Notes: a model not told the origin generated them from the sequence alone. Positions 34,278 through 46,157 are shown, counted from the first letter of the stretch. The stretch: 64,000 nt of DNA from Aplectana chamaeleonis (GCA_029168955.1 JAPDOI010001173.1:149737-213736), one strand, 5' to 3'. Program-made: numbers and translations.

Positions 34278-37200
34278 GTGAGCGCTTCGCGCTCACCACA
34301 ATACCGAGAAATATTATTTCATGCAGAGCCTCTAGCAATTAGTAACTTTAGTCGTAGTTTTAAGTTTTTACTCAAGCAAATTCCACCCCCATCGTTTTTT
34401 GAAACCGTTATTTATTTATTATTTATTAGAATGCACGCTAAGGTGCGTCGAAAAAAAAACAGTATGTATAACAAACAAATCAAACAAATGCAGTGTCGAG
34501 AACAGAAACATAAAAGTAATTAATATACAACCAGATTGACTAAAAAAGAAGCTTAAAGCAAACTAAGCTTCTCGCCCGCGAAAAGTATTGTTGGTCGAAG
34601 CGACCAGCTATGAATGGGGCTTTAGAAAATATGGTTCATTTTGAAACGCACTGTGCACAGAAAGGCCGTTTAGATTACGGGCACAGAATACCATGCAGTT
34701 GGTGTGCTGTATGTGGGACAAGGACAGGAAACGGAAGCTGAAATTCTGTCCAACGTTTACGGATCTGAGCGGTACGCGAAATTCTTGAAGTAAGTTCTTA
34801 GTCTTGTTTAAAAGTTTTCACTGAAATTAGAGCACCATTTTCTTGCATTTTCTACTGAGTGTGTGGGTTTGCCATACATTTGATTAACTGGGTGTGTGAT
34901 TGCCTGCAGTAAATGAATCAATTTTACCATGAGTGCCGGAAGAAAGGTGAAGGAAAGGGGCTCGAAGTTTTTTCGACCTGAACCGGCTGACTTGTAGCGG
35001 AGGTAACATGAGCAGCTCCCATTGACAACTTCGCCAGTAGCGAGCGTACTGTAAGACTCTATAGATAGTCTATCGAGCAATATCTCGACATACGGTGGTT
35101 CTCCGAGGGACTGAAAGGCAAGGAGCTGCCGGTCGAACTGTGGGTGGTGGCTGGTTGCCATCACAACGTTTGACGCTGGCAATTTGCGTTCTTGGTTTCG
35201 AGTTATTCGACGAAGAACGAAAAATAGCCGTTTTTTTTCGAGTGAGCTGTTGTCTGTCGTGGTCCAGATACATGTCATAGGTAACGTTTGCGAAAGGAAA
35301 AGCTACCAGTTTTTCGCAGACGGCGAATGGTGTAATGGTGAGTGTGCTGTTCGCAAAGATAAAAGTCAAAAAAGAGTATCCGATGTACTCTAAAGAGGTG
35401 CCATCCACTGTTTGAGAACTCCCTTCCCTCGTAATCAAAGGCAGGGTTCTCGATAAAATTGGTTGTTGTGCTATCCCCTTGGAATGGTAGATCTGGCCAT
35501 CACAAAAGTGAAAGTAAGTAAAAAATTGGAGAAAAAACGCTCGGGAAGAAGTTATTGCTTGGCGTCCTCCCGCCTCCAATTATCGAGATTCGTGCAAAAG
35601 CCTGTTTTGTCAACTTTTATTTTGCTTCTAAAGTAATTTCTAAGCATCTATGGAGACTACTGACTACTTTAACAGCGAAATAAAAGGCGGATAAGCAGGC
35701 ACTAATTAAAATCTCGGTAATTTGGGGGCCGGCCGACACCAGTAATTAGCCGTTATTCTTAGTTTTTGAGCGTTTTTCAAGCGAATTTCAGGGTTTTTTC
35801 ACTTATTTTTACTTTTGTGATGACCAAATCTACATTCTCATTGAAAGAGCTCAAAAGTCGTTTTTATCGCAAACCCTGCCTTTAATCTCGTCCGCTACCT
35901 AAAGGGGAATGATCCCTTTTACGCCATCTGATTCGGCCTTCTTCAGCCGTCATCCTCAAAATCGGTCCACGACCACTTCTAAATGCGATGAACCCGGGTA
36001 TGTTTCTCATTGTAAACGCTGCTGACGAAGAACTCTAGCGCTGCTGAAACATTTACACGTTTCTAGCGTTGTTGCCCATAGTTCACCTGGCAAATGTAGT
36101 ATTTTCTTCGTTTTTGCTCGATTTGGGGGGAATAGCGCTTCAGACCTTGCGGGAGAACGCTAATTTGCGCGAGTATGATTCGAACTCATGTCTTTAATGA
36201 TATTGATCTTCATAAACTTAATTATGAATGACTGGATCATATGGAGAAGAATCAAGAACGTTCGGGTACGGCACGAGGTGGACAAGGCCAATCTTACTCA
36301 TACCCCCCCCCTCTAGGAGCAAATTTCTGCCGATCTTCTCAGACCCCTCTCTCCAGAAGCGTAATTTGGACACATTTTTGGGCGAAAGTTTCATTTAAAT
36401 TGAACGTTATAATCGAATTCTTTGCAAAAACTGATTCTGGACAGTGTATACCCCCATTCAAAATGGTCCACTTGGTGTCCCGGCGCAGCTCAGACCCCCC
36501 CTGTGGATATCCGCTCCTCGCGCCGTACCCTGTTTGCGCAGTTTGGCTTCCATCTGACTTGGGCTTGTTTTACCCTTGCCCCGACGTTTTAAAAAACCAT
36601 GTTCAGAACGTTGTAGGTATAGCCATGTGTGTTAATAAACCGTATTCAAATTTCCTGATAGCTTCAGGGAATTCCAAAGAAAAATAGCGATTTAAAAGTG
36701 CACATTTTTCGGATTTAAGAAATTGAAACATTTTCAGCCCTAACATCAGCTGTCTATCGCCCATGACATTCAGTTGCGAAGCTACACTTAGTAACTGGAC
36801 GTGAAATCATTAGATCGATACCCTTCTTCTCTTCGCTTGCAATTTTTCCCGCCAAGCAGCGTCGCGGCTTCCTACGTGAGATACAAAGACCATACGAAGG
36901 TTATTCAGGGCGCTAAACACGAGCACGACGTTGGTGCCGAGATGTCGTACGTTCGATCTGTGGCAGTGTGGAGTAAGGAACATCACTTTTGTGCAAAGAG
37001 TTGCCATAGGAGAGTTTGTGTCTGGCCTCATCTCTTCTACGGATTTTCCTACAAAGGGACGGCGTGGAGAGGTATCCTGGACCCGCTCAGAAGTATCTAT
37101 CTTTGCTCCTGACCTACCAACTCTGATTCCTCTAACTCTCTATTGTGCATATCAATCTCAACTGGCTTTATGCCAGACTTTCTTAGCTTTCTCTCTTCGC

Positions 37201-40200
37201 ACTTACTTACTATCCATCAAGACGTTATTTTGGTGCCAGGAACGAAGCTCCCTCCATTCCCCATCTGAACACATCCAAATATCGCGGACTGTACTGCCTA
37301 CCATTTTCAAGGTCGTCTCTCGGCGGAGGAGATTCCACATTCGTCTTATCCACTCTTCCCTCACACCTCATACTCAACACGGATGGCACTCTCGAGTGCT
37401 TTCCCACCCGTCTCCTCTTTAAAACTCTTCCATCTCTTTTCAACATTTGCATTCCGCCTACCATCTCTTGCTCTTCATCTTACAATCCATTCGAACATCT
37501 CAAGCAGCTTAAAGGCAGTGTCCACGATGAGGACCGTCTCCGACTTCTCATCGGAACTTGAAAAGTCCTACATATTGCTCCAAAAATGTTGAAAAAACGG
37601 GTAAAGGGGAGCCGTAAATAGCCCTACACGGCCTCAACCGTAAATATAGGGCGCTCTTCGCGCCTTTTACCCTCACTAGCCACCGATCAGAGCAAGCAAC
37701 TGGAAAACCGGTTTCGAGAAGTGAACCGATTATCAGATAATTATTACTATTCCTCGTAATTCCTGGCTCGAACATATTAACACCATTTTAGTACTGGTTT
37801 TATCATGTTGGTAGATTATTCAGTTGTTCGCTTTGATCAGTGGCTGTTGAGGAGAGTGGGCGAGAGTGCGCCTTACATTGAAGTTTAGTTATAAGACTAC
37901 TCGGGGCTTTTCTTAGCCGTTTTTTCGACATTGCTGTTGCCACGGGCCCTGAACCATTTGATTTCCGATGGGAATCCAGAGACGGTTTTTATCGTGATTA
38001 CTGACTTTAATGACTGCTCCTTTTAATCCTCGGTTGTCTTCGCGAACGACTTGAACGCTTACACCTTTTGCTCGTTTCTCGGTTCTGATGCTAGACAGCG
38101 TCCTAGTACTCCCTGGACAAAGTTTGAGCTGGAAACGTTTCAACATCTGAAATTCAAATGTTCCTTTGTGACATTTTTCGGAATCCTTTGAAGCGCTTGG
38201 GAAATTTCGGGTGCGGAATATTTGTGCGCAGTATTTTATCTTCGACATCCAAAACATGTTTATCTAGAACATTTATGCAAGTTTAAAGCAAGCTCTAGAA
38301 TGTAAAGCAAACTTCATCGGAGAGGTTTAATGTCTTTAGTGCTCCACAGCAGGAAACTGTTTTTATGCATTAGATGTGTGAATGTTTGCTGTTTTAAAGG
38401 CTGTTGGGTTCACCAATTCCTCTCGACAAGCATCCAGGTGGGTTGCTTCCAGGAAAGCATGGTTCATACACATACGAGTACCAGGATGAGCTCAGCAAAA
38501 TAGTAAGCATTACTAGAGGGCCATTTCGCTTTCACTCCATCATATTTGAATCTGTTTAGACTTTCCTTGTGGCAACATTGATGCCTTGCGCGGAGAGCGA
38601 TCCGAACTGTAACATGAAGAAGAAATTGATCGCTAATAATTTCGTATGTGTTGTGTTCAACGAAAGCGGTTCACCGTTCAAGCTAGGTTCTGTGTGTGGA
38701 CAGTTTGCTCATGTGGCCATTGAGGTGGATAACGTCCGACTGCACTCAGTGTTCTGATTTCGGTATTTTCAGAAATGTATGTATTTGTCACTGTTCAGGT
38801 AATACCATATGACGAAAATACGGTGTTGCTGCAACTGCACGCAAAACAGGAGATATCCTGCTGGCTAGCCACTCGTCGCGCTCTTTTGAGTGATAGGTTC
38901 GTTTTGTTTTAGTCAAGGTTATCTCAAAATTCCCACTAATTGTGAGAGCTAATCCATCTCTTTTTGACTGGGTACCACTCATCAAACCACATAGCCTCTT
39001 GTTGCAATGCGCGGAAACTCAGTAACCGGAGTCGCCCGAAGCTACGACTGAGCGATATGAAGCGTGAAATGTCCTGTACTAAATGTTGAACGCATCGCTA
39101 AATTCTTGGCCAGTACGATGTGCTATGTTGTATTTCACAAGTGTTTGCTGACGGCCCGCTTACCCGAATTCCCTAAAAAACCACCTTCTTCTTCTTCTGC
39201 AGCCTCAAAGTGGTTTTTGTCATAGGTTGAGGAACTGGGCGGCCTTCACAGGATTCGTCCAGAGGTCCATTGTTGTTAAGGAGGTAGGTCTCTTCGGGCA
39301 CATGAACAAGTGCGCCGTGTCGTGTCCGGGAGCACCACAATCCGGGCATGCGTCTGGTCGGCTGCTGTCGATCTTGCTAGCGTAAGACATTAGCAGAATA
39401 GAGTGACCACAGCGCAGCGAGGCGAGAGCACATCTGGCTCGCCTGCCGAGTTGAGACTCGGTCTCGCAAACCCGAGGCGGCATTGCTCCTAAAATAGGGT
39501 TCACAGCCGCCTTCTCCAGATATCCTCGAACAAACTGGGTGTGCTCCTCGCGCAGAAGACGAAGCCTTTCCATGTTGGAGTCGGCCCATCTCTGTACATC
39601 AACTTTACGAGGAGCATCTGCGAACGGCGTCCTAATCGACCTCTCTCTAATGGGCTTCATAATTCTCTTTGCCGGATGATTTGGCTGTCTCAGAACATTA
39701 ATATACATCTGCTGTGCCTGGAGTTCACAATGCTCCTTAACTGGCAATATGCAGGCCTCCGCGTGAAGATGTTCTATTGGAGAGCTCCTTGCACAACCGG
39801 TAGCGATTCTAAGCGCAGCATTCTGTATACGCTGCAGCTTATTCCAGGAGCTGTCTGACACCAGGTGCTGCCACACTGGTGCCGCATATTCCAGAGCCGG
39901 CTGAAGTATTGCTCTGTAGGTTCTCAGTATAGTCTCTCGGCTGCTTCCCCATGTGTTCCTCCGAGAGCTCTCAGAATATTAAGCTTTGCCTTGACGACTG
40001 TCTGTTTCTGTTCCGCGTTCTTGTGGAACTTCAGTGACGGATCGAGTATAAGACCAAGCAGCTTAGGGAATCTTGCTGCTGGCAAATGATTACCATCCCA
40101 TCTGACATCTGGGTGGGCACTGTTCCTTGGTGTTCGTTGTGAACACTGATACAGAAGACTTTGCAGCAGAGACTGTGAGCATCATATTATCGAGGAGAAG

Positions 40201-42781
40201 CTTCAACTCGATGAGATAGGCGCTGATCTTGTTAGCGGCTACTTGCAGATCACGGTCCTGGCACATGATGGTGATGTCGTCGGCGTACAAAACAATCTTT
40301 ATATCCTGTGGTGGCTTGGGAAGATCCTCAAGATACAGGCTGAATAGGGCAGGGGACAACACTCCGCCTTGCGGAACACCGGCTGCTATTGGAATGCTAT
40401 CGGATACGTGATTCTGGAACAGAACCTTAGCCCGGCGGCCTTTAGTAAACGCTGCAATCTATCGCTTCTGCCAGGATGGCAGCGAGGACTTCAGCCGTTT
40501 GTCGGACAGCAGTCCCAAGTTAACAGAGTCAAACGCTTTGGTAAAAAAAAAACCACCGCCTTGCTTGTCCATTTCTATCAAGCCTTGTTTATAGTCCGTT
40601 GCTGCTATTTATCGTCGCATAGCAGGGAAGACCCAGAAATCGCATCGTATCTGCCAAGTTGGTTACTACAAAGCAGCCGTTAGCGACAGTTGTTGATGGC
40701 TCCAAGAGCGGCGACGGAGCACAATATAAGATTACTAGACAGGGATAGCCGACGACTATCACGAAGCTATCGCAATTGGATCATTTTACAGTCAAGCGGC
40801 ATAGAAAAAAGTAGTTATTCTCCGCTCTGGCGAAGCGTCGCGTTGAGCATCGCTGACCAGGCTTGAGTATTACAAAAGTGGGCCGCGCGTCCGAATACAC
40901 AGTGTTGAGAGCAGGCGGAGAATTGGGAGCTCCTCAATTATCTGGAGCTGGTGTTGCTACCACTCACGGTTTATCGCTGACCGCATGACATCTGTGGGCT
41001 ACCAGAAGGTCCTCAGAACCCTGATACTCGCTGGTTTCGAGCAGCCCGCTTTTCAGGGGTGCATACATATTCAAGCAGGTTAAGGGCAGAATTCGCTCCA
41101 AAACCATTTCGTCGTAGCCGATTTGGTTTTCTGACGTGCACGTCAAGGCAGTGTTCACGATGATTTTGGTCCCCGAGTTTTTCACATAAAACTGCGTTGG
41201 CCTCCAAGTTTCACCAAAATTACAAAGAAACGGTCGGAAACACATTAAAACGTCGTATTTCAGCGACATTATTCTATAACATGGACTAGTTGTCCGGTTG
41301 GATGAACATGTTCATGGTGGTTGCCACCGGTGGAACATTGGGTCAATCGAAAATAGAAGAATATTGTATGCGAAGCAGGATTAGTTAGGACCCTAAGGAA
41401 AGAACAGAGCAATAGAGATTAGAGAATCGCAAAGAACGGGTTCACAAAAGATTTGGTTGTCACAACAAACACTCCCTGTGATACTTAAGAGGCGGGGTGA
41501 TACGTAAGGATTTCGTGTACTTCTGGTGCGTTTTTCTCAATTTCTACGTCATTTTAGTTCTACCCGGGAGCCACTTAATCAATATAGCGAATAATCTCAA
41601 AATTGAAGGTTATCGTGAACACTGCTTTTAATGGAAAACCTTTAAAAGATTTTGATCAAGAGATACGACGGGAAGGACTTTGGCGACCATTGTTGCTGCA
41701 CAGGTCGACATAGACGCGCTACAAAACCCCAAGCTGTTCCAAAAAACTGGCTCACATCTCTACCACCTCGAATTTCTCAGAACTTGCTGAAACATCCTAG
41801 ATTTGTGCCTAGTAGGATTATTCAAAGGCCCAAAATTTTAATTCGGCATACTCTTTAAATCGCAACTTTCGACCAAAAATCCTGGCGGCTGTCGAGCGAA
41901 GTGTAGCCCTGGCACATAGTCGCGCATGCTCGTCCCCATATTCGTACTCCACAGCGTTAAACTTTCCAATAAGTTCCGAGGTTTTTTCGGGTATCAAGCG
42001 CGAATACAAGTATATTTACAGTTTTTCGATAGATGACAGAGTTTTTCGGTACTTACAGGGGTACTGCAATAACCACGACCTACCGTGATCGTGTGGAAAG
42101 TCAACAACGGACTTTATTCTCGTCTTTAGCACCTCCAGAAACCTGGGGCGAATGTCGGGCGACAAAAAATAACATTGGGAGCCTTGTTGAGGGTAGTCTA
42201 ATATCGTTTCACGAGTACAGAGGTTTTTTCTTTCGCCCATACCTGGTCCGGGTGGCTGCAGAGGGGGGGGGGGATCGCGACGCTGAACACGAATACGACC
42301 TGTCCGTTTTCTGTGCTTTGGACTTTCATGATAGGGTTGTAGGTACAGCAGCAGCTAAGTACCGTGAACTAGCGTTCCGAGCTCAGCTTTTTCAGATCTA
42401 GGTTTAGGCCGGAGTCATAATATTTACAACCGCTAGCCTCACAAGGTTTTTGCTCGTGGTTCACGCGTCCTGCTCTAAGTTGCGCCGTTGTTCCCGTATT
42501 TTGCGAAGTTTCGCGCAGTTTGAATGGTTCGAAATGAGCTTGAAACTCAAAAAATGTTGTGTGACTACTTCCGGTGGGTGAAGGCAGTTTTTTCATAGAT
42601 CTAGTTTCATGGATTTAGTTGTGCTGTGAGGCTGTTACGGAAGATGATTGTTCGGACTCAGCTGTCGGTGAACGTTTGGAGAAGCGTGCAGGATAATGAC
42701 GACCAACCATACATTTCCTCAGGTGTTGATCGATTGAGAAAGATTATCGCGATTCGAGAAAAGTTCGCTACGGTACAATAA
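34164..42781 (+). CDS. Tuberin (TSC2)-like gene, 3' exons encoding the Rap/Ran-GAP domain
   Basis: Six exons (34164-34277, 34674-34789, 38400-38502, 38560-38724, 38799-38896, 42619-42781) join in frame with phases 0/0, 0/2, 2/0, 0/0, 0/2, 2/stop. Together they follow human tuberin from its SFVFLQLYH segment to the C-terminal helix. They include VGVLYVGQGQ, GSERYAKFL, FLVATLMP, NNFVCVVFNESG with the asparagine expected to be catalytic, GQFAHVAIEV and LLSD. By family, this domain stimulates GTP hydrolysis by Rheb within the TSC1-TSC2 complex and restrains TORC1. The remaining, much larger N-terminal part is not visible upstream; the next sequence upstream is the satellite array. No frameshift or stop was seen in the exons, so the gene may be active. 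Introns hold three TTAA MITEs and two non-LTR copies. Other Rap-GAP families fit less well, because the exon 1 and C-terminal segments also align with tuberin. Confidence 0.85.
34674..34789 (+). CDS. TSC2-like exon b
   Basis: Acceptor GGCCGTTTAG, donor GAA/GTAAGT. Encodes EYHAVGVLYVGQGQ, then EILSNVYGSERYAKFL, the start of the GAP domain. 116 nt, ends phase 2. Confidence 0.88.
34808..35278 (-). other. Unassigned 156-codon minus-strand open frame in the first large intron
   Basis: It overlaps another minus frame (35070-35579) and lies inside the TSC2-like intron. No motif is recognised and no splice context is clear. It may be chance or repeat-derived. Confidence 0.2.
35439..35881. mobile_element. 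TTAA MITE, copy M4 (in TSC2-like intron)
   Basis: Left TIR AGGCAGGGTTCTCGATAAAA follows TCAA. Right TIR TTTTTATCGCAAACCCTGCCT is followed by TTAA at 35882-35885. 443 bp. The arms also pair internally (CATCACAAAAGTGAAAGTAA). Confidence 0.85.
36935..38130 (+). mobile_element. Non-LTR retrotransposon fragment, copy D, interrupted by MITE M5
   Basis: Starts with the shared 5' end TGCCGAGATGTCGTACGTTCG. It includes a 2A-like GVERYPGP at 37061-37084. It lacks most of the PHD-like finger and continues with a degenerate endonuclease region (ADCTAYHFQGRLSAEE). Sequence broken at 37509 resumes at 38011 (TGACTGCTCC), exactly as in copy A. The 3' limit is approximate. It lies in the TSC2-like intron. 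Confidence 0.8.
37513..38006. mobile_element. TTAA MITE, copy M5, inserted in non-LTR copy D
   Basis: TTAA at 37509-37512 and 38007-38010. Left TIR AGGCAGTGTCCACGATGA; right end TTTTTATCGTGATTACTGACT. Non-LTR copy A provides an empty site (AAGCAGTTGTATGACTGCTCC), so the borders are fixed by comparison. Confidence 0.93.
38400..38502 (+). CDS. TSC2-like exon c
   Basis: Acceptor TTTTAAAG, donor ATA/GTAAGC. Encodes LLGSPIPLDKHPGGLLPGKH and then GSYTYEYQDELSKI, matching the LGGL...FTYCWHDD region of tuberin. 103 nt. Confidence 0.85.
38560..38724 (+). CDS. TSC2-like exon d (catalytic core)
   Basis: Acceptor TCTGTTTAG, donor GAG/GTGGAT. Encodes TFLVATLMPCAESDPNCN, KKKLIANNFVCVVFNESG and GQFAHVAIE. 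The Asn in ANNFV aligns with the asparagine thumb of Rap-GAP enzymes. 165 nt, phase 0 to 0. Confidence 0.92.
38799..38896 (+). CDS. TSC2-like exon e
   Basis: Acceptor CACTGTTCAG, donor GATAG/GTTCGT. Encodes VIPYDENTVLLQLHAKQE, then ISCWLATRRALLSD. It aligns without gaps with tuberin from VTPLDY to VSDR. 98 nt, ends phase 2. Confidence 0.87.
39186..40546 (-). mobile_element. Non-LTR retrotransposon, copy B, 5'-truncated, with target duplication
   Basis: The 3' end carries (GAA)n. The 5' end is truncated inside the RT. The target sequence AAAAAACCACC is duplicated at 39175-39185 and 40547-40557. RT motif LYADDITIMC lies in 40090-40362 and the C-terminal region with CPDCG...H...C in 39220-39876. 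The two blocks are in different frames, so the copy is dead. It lies in the last TSC2-like intron. Confidence 0.92.
41146..41627. mobile_element. TTAA MITE, copy M6 (in TSC2-like intron)
   Basis: Left TIR AGGCAGTGTTCACGATGA; right TIR TTATCGTGAACACTGCTT followed by TTAA at 41628-41631. The left TTAA has decayed. 482 bp. Confidence 0.85.
42619..42781 (+). CDS. TSC2-like terminal exon f
   Basis: Acceptor CATGGATTTAG, stop TAA. Encodes KMIVRTQLSVNVWRSVQ and YISSGVDRLRKIIAIREKF, comparable with VARQMALHANMASQV and YPSKWIARLRHIKRL of human tuberin. The frame joins exon e (AG plus T). A CAATAA-like signal lies near 42847. An alternative acceptor 12 nt further in (CTGTGAG) is possible. Confidence 0.8.
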
Positions 42782-43052
42782 CTGAAGGAGACATCGTGAT
42801 GAACGGCTTCGCTCAGCCCTCATTAACTTGCAAGATTTGTCTTAGTATCAATAATTGTAATACGGCTTTTTTTAAGGTTTTGGACATCAGTGTCATTGAT
42901 CATGTTTGCATTTTTGAAGTCTGTGATATCTTATGTTTGACTTTCTAACAAGGACTAACATTGCTTCGGAGTGCATTAGCAGTCAACATTAGTTTGAGTG
43001 TAGATGTGCATTGCTCAACGATGGGAAAAAGGACTGTTGTTATGATAATATG

Positions 43053-43976
43053 TTGAAACGAAAGTTTCCCGCCATCTGACTTTGACGATTTTTAAACCAT
43101 TCAGCGTTGGTCCTTCGGCCAAGTGCGCAATACCGATCGAAAACACAAATTCTTTTCTATTTGACGCTACCTTCCACTTATTGCTGCTCATTTGCGAAAT
43201 ATACGCTATAATTCATTGGTAATTTTCAGTGCTGAGCATCTTTGGGCGCTTCTATTTACTTCGAGGTAAACCACCAAACCGGCCAGAGTTTGAGCCACCT
43301 TAAAACTACATGATGACGTTTGCGAAAAATTTGGTCGAAGCGTAATTATTGATTTGTATCGGTTTTTGTGATTCTGCAACTTCGGTCTTTTGTGGCTTAT
43401 CCGAGAAGTTTCGACCTCGAAACTGCAAAGTTAAGTATAATGGTCCAATAGTATTTTTTCGTCAATTATCGGTAGTTTTTTCGAAAATTGGATTTTCGCC
43501 ATTTTTAGGGATTTTCGAAAAAGCGATAGGTAATTGACGAAAAAAGTACTATTGAGTAGTTACGTGGCCATTGTACTTAACTTTGAAGCTTCGAGGCTAA
43601 AACGTCTCGAATGAGCCAGAAAACACCAAAGTTTTAAAATCACGAAATTCGCTAAAAATCGGTTACCACGCTCCGTCGAAGATTTCCGAGAACGCTATTA
43701 TCTAGTTCTAAGGTGGCTTAAATATCCTGCAAGCTCTGGCGAGTTTTGTGGTTTACCTCAAAGTAAATGGAAGCACTCAAAGATGCACAGTACTGAAGGT
43801 TACCACTGAATTCTAGCACATATTTCGCAAATCAATTGGTTTCGGCTCAAGTGGAAGGCAGCGTTGGATAGAAAAGAATTTGTGCTTTCGATCGGTCTAT
43901 CGCACGTGGTCGAAGGACCAACGCTGAAGGGTTTAGAAATCGTCAAAATCGAGTGGCGGGAAACATTCGCTTCAAC
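43053..43976. repeat. Large fold-back element, arms of about 430 bp
   Basis: The ends GTTGAAACGAAAGTTTCCCG and CGGGAAACATTCGCTTCAAC are inverted. The arms pair through GTTGGTCCTTCG / CGAAGGACCAAC and GTAAACCACAAA-type motifs to a centre near 43500. The divergence between the arms shows it is old. Confidence 0.9.
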
Positions 43977-44315
43977 CTTGTGATTCCTTTGTTCTTTTCC
44001 TGTTCTTTTTATATCGAAAGTTACGGTGTTCCATCTTCGAGTATTACGGGATTGTTATGACTAGCGGGCTAGTCTATGCAACGTGTTTTGCCTTTCCTCT
44101 TAGCTATCGTTCTCTTTGTTGAGTTTGTTAGATTATTGGAGCGTCGAATAAATTATTAAAAGTAACGCATTGAAGCATATACGAGAGCTGTATTACCAGC
44201 ATGAGCTTTGAGTGATTACCTAACCTCTTTTCCTGTGTTCCATTGAGCAGGCGTGCTTGGACGAATCCACCTGGAAGTTCAGCTTAGCTTTCCTGAACAT
44301 CGATATTCCCTTACA

Positions 44316-44799
44316 AGGGAAGTATACAAAGCGTAGGTCGGATCTGCCAAAACGACTAGCATCGTTAGTATCTCTTGTGGCTCAATATTAAAACTGCGCA
44401 GTATCCCGCCCCGAGCTGCAGGTTCCAAGAAGTTACAAGCCTAAAAAGATCGTTTTTTTGTGCGTTTTGTACCCTTCAGAAAGGGCATTAATCTTTCGAA
44501 AATTCGTAAACTGACCTCATAAATGTGTTCAGCGCCCAAAACTACCACCCCCTCTGAGCGAAATTTGGGTGAAGGCGCATTTTCCCTACTTTGTCCAGAC
44601 TGAAAGCGTTTTGGACTTGTACGGATACTCGGTTGGGCGTTAATTTATACCGATTAGAAGGCTTTGGAAGCGTTTCAGAAAAATGGCTACTTTCGAGATT
44701 TCCGGATTTCTAAGATACCCGGAAATCTCCAAGACTTATAAGATTAAGATAAGAGAGATATGTCTCAAAATCATTCTCTAAGGGTCATTTGGAGTGCTA
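44316..44799 (+). mobile_element. TIR element family X, truncated copy 2
   Basis: Starts AGGGAAGTATACAAAGCGTA, then GTCGGATCTGCCAAAACGAC, identical in layout to the right end of 54299-55375 read on the minus strand. It ends where the Harbinger-like MITE begins and does not resume after it. Confidence 0.75.
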
Positions 44800-44802
44800 T
44801 AA

Positions 44803-45399
44803 GGCCCCGGTCATAGTTGGATAAGCCGACGCCTCCAGCCCGGTCGATACACACAGAATGCATTGGAAATGGGATGCAAAAATCACTCGGTGTATCCCCC
44901 GCACCCCCAACACCCCCAACACCCACCCGGTCGATACGTATGAACAACATGGTGAGGTGAAGCTGAGAAAATCACTCAGTGTATCCCCCTCACTCCCCCG
45001 CACCCCCAACACCTCTTCGCACCCCGGTCGATACGTATGTTTAAAATGATGGAGTGAGGTTGAGAAAATCACTCAATGTATCCGACGCGGTCGATATCCA
45101 TGCAAAACGTGGATGAGAAAATCACCGGAGTGGGCGGGTCGAAAGATAAAACATTGCGTATCACTAGAAAGCTAACCTTACTGCTACCTCCGTTCCTTCA
45201 CTATGATCTCCTTCACTATTTCTCTGAACAGGTGCAATCCTGTTGGCCACGTAATCATCGTCATATCTAGTTGGATGCATCGAGTGATTTTCTCAACCTC
45301 ACTCCATCATTTTAAACATACGTATCGGCCGGGTGGGTGTTGGGGGTGTTGGGGGGTGCGGGGGTACAGATGCAAATAGCACCAACTCTGACCGGGGCC
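44803..45399. mobile_element. PIF/Harbinger-like MITE, copy P1
   Basis: TIRs GGCCCCGGTCATAGTTGG / CCAACTCTGACCGGGGCC with TAA duplicated at 44800-44802 and 45400-45402. The interior has CCCCCAACACC runs and GGTCGATACGTATG repeats. The 3-bp TAA duplication is typical of Harbinger. No transposase. Confidence 0.85.
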
Positions 45400-45402
45400 T
45401 AA

Positions 45403-45936
45403 AGCCTAGCTTGCTCAGCTGAAACCGGTCGGAGCAAGCAGCGGAGCGGTCGGTGATGGCAAAATATAATAGTGATAAGTATCATAGATTCTGACATGAT
45501 GAGCTCGATAAGCCTTACTTCGACCGGCTCAAAATGAGAGAGCTAGGCTATAAATACTTGCGTTTTTTTCAAACTTTAATACCTTCTTGAACGCAATGAG
45601 TCGAATCGAATGCTTCTTGGATTCTGATAATGTCCACTCCGAATGAAAACAGCGTTTTCGACTCGGCTTCGCTTCGTTCTCGTTTTTTTTTGCGACAGAA
45701 ATTGTGGCTGGTATTGGTAGCCGAGCTGACGCAATCATTGCTTGTTCTTCCTTTTTCTCACCACTGTCACAATAAGGGCCAAAAGCGGGGTAGAAAGGAC
45801 TCGCGAACACTCTTTTCGAATTGATGCTATTATGACTTCCCTCAGATTCCCTGCTATTCAATACACCTGGGTGTCTGCTTCGTGATCATGTTTGACGTAT
45901 ACCTTGTGATTCGAGGGACTTACTTAATTTTTTTCT
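45403..45936. other. Region with no recognised gene
   Basis: A 110-codon minus frame (45529-45861) has no recognised domain. Confidence 0.3.
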
Positions 45937-45949
45937 AAAATGCGATTAT

Positions 45950-46157
45950 ATGGCCGCAGAACATACATTAAACATCATCGATTCCTTGTCTCGATTCGTT
46001 GAGCTTACATCAGGAAGAGATTCAGCTGTGCAACCTTCAGTACGATGACATTAAGACGCTGCTAATAGAAGTGGTGGAATTCAACTTCTTCCGCTTTTGT
46101 AACGTTATCTACCGACAGAGGCGCGGCCTAGCGATGGGAAACAGGCTGGCACCATTG
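45950..46157 (+). pseudogene. PLE reverse transcriptase, central part
   Basis: Encodes EEIQLCNLQYDDIKTLLIEV, then FFRFCNVIYRQRRGLAMGNR and LAPLL, the FxQxxGxxMG block typical of Penelope RT. The N-terminal RT and motif A are truncated or frameshifted (HTLNIIDSLSRFVEL in another frame). It is interrupted at 46165 by the hAT insertion. Confidence 0.85.

Noticed and set aside
36241..36687. 148-codon + frame as a gene
   Set aside because: Inside the TSC2-like intron, odd composition, no recognisable motif.
38947..39025. Alternative TSC2-like terminal exon after a 50-bp intron
   Set aside because: It needs a weak GTGAG acceptor and its sequence fits tuberin poorly. Exon 42619-42781 fits the C-terminal region and the splice phase better.
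42033..42401. 122-codon + frame as a gene
   Set aside because: It runs through a G homopolymer in the TSC2-like intron and shows no domain or splice signals.
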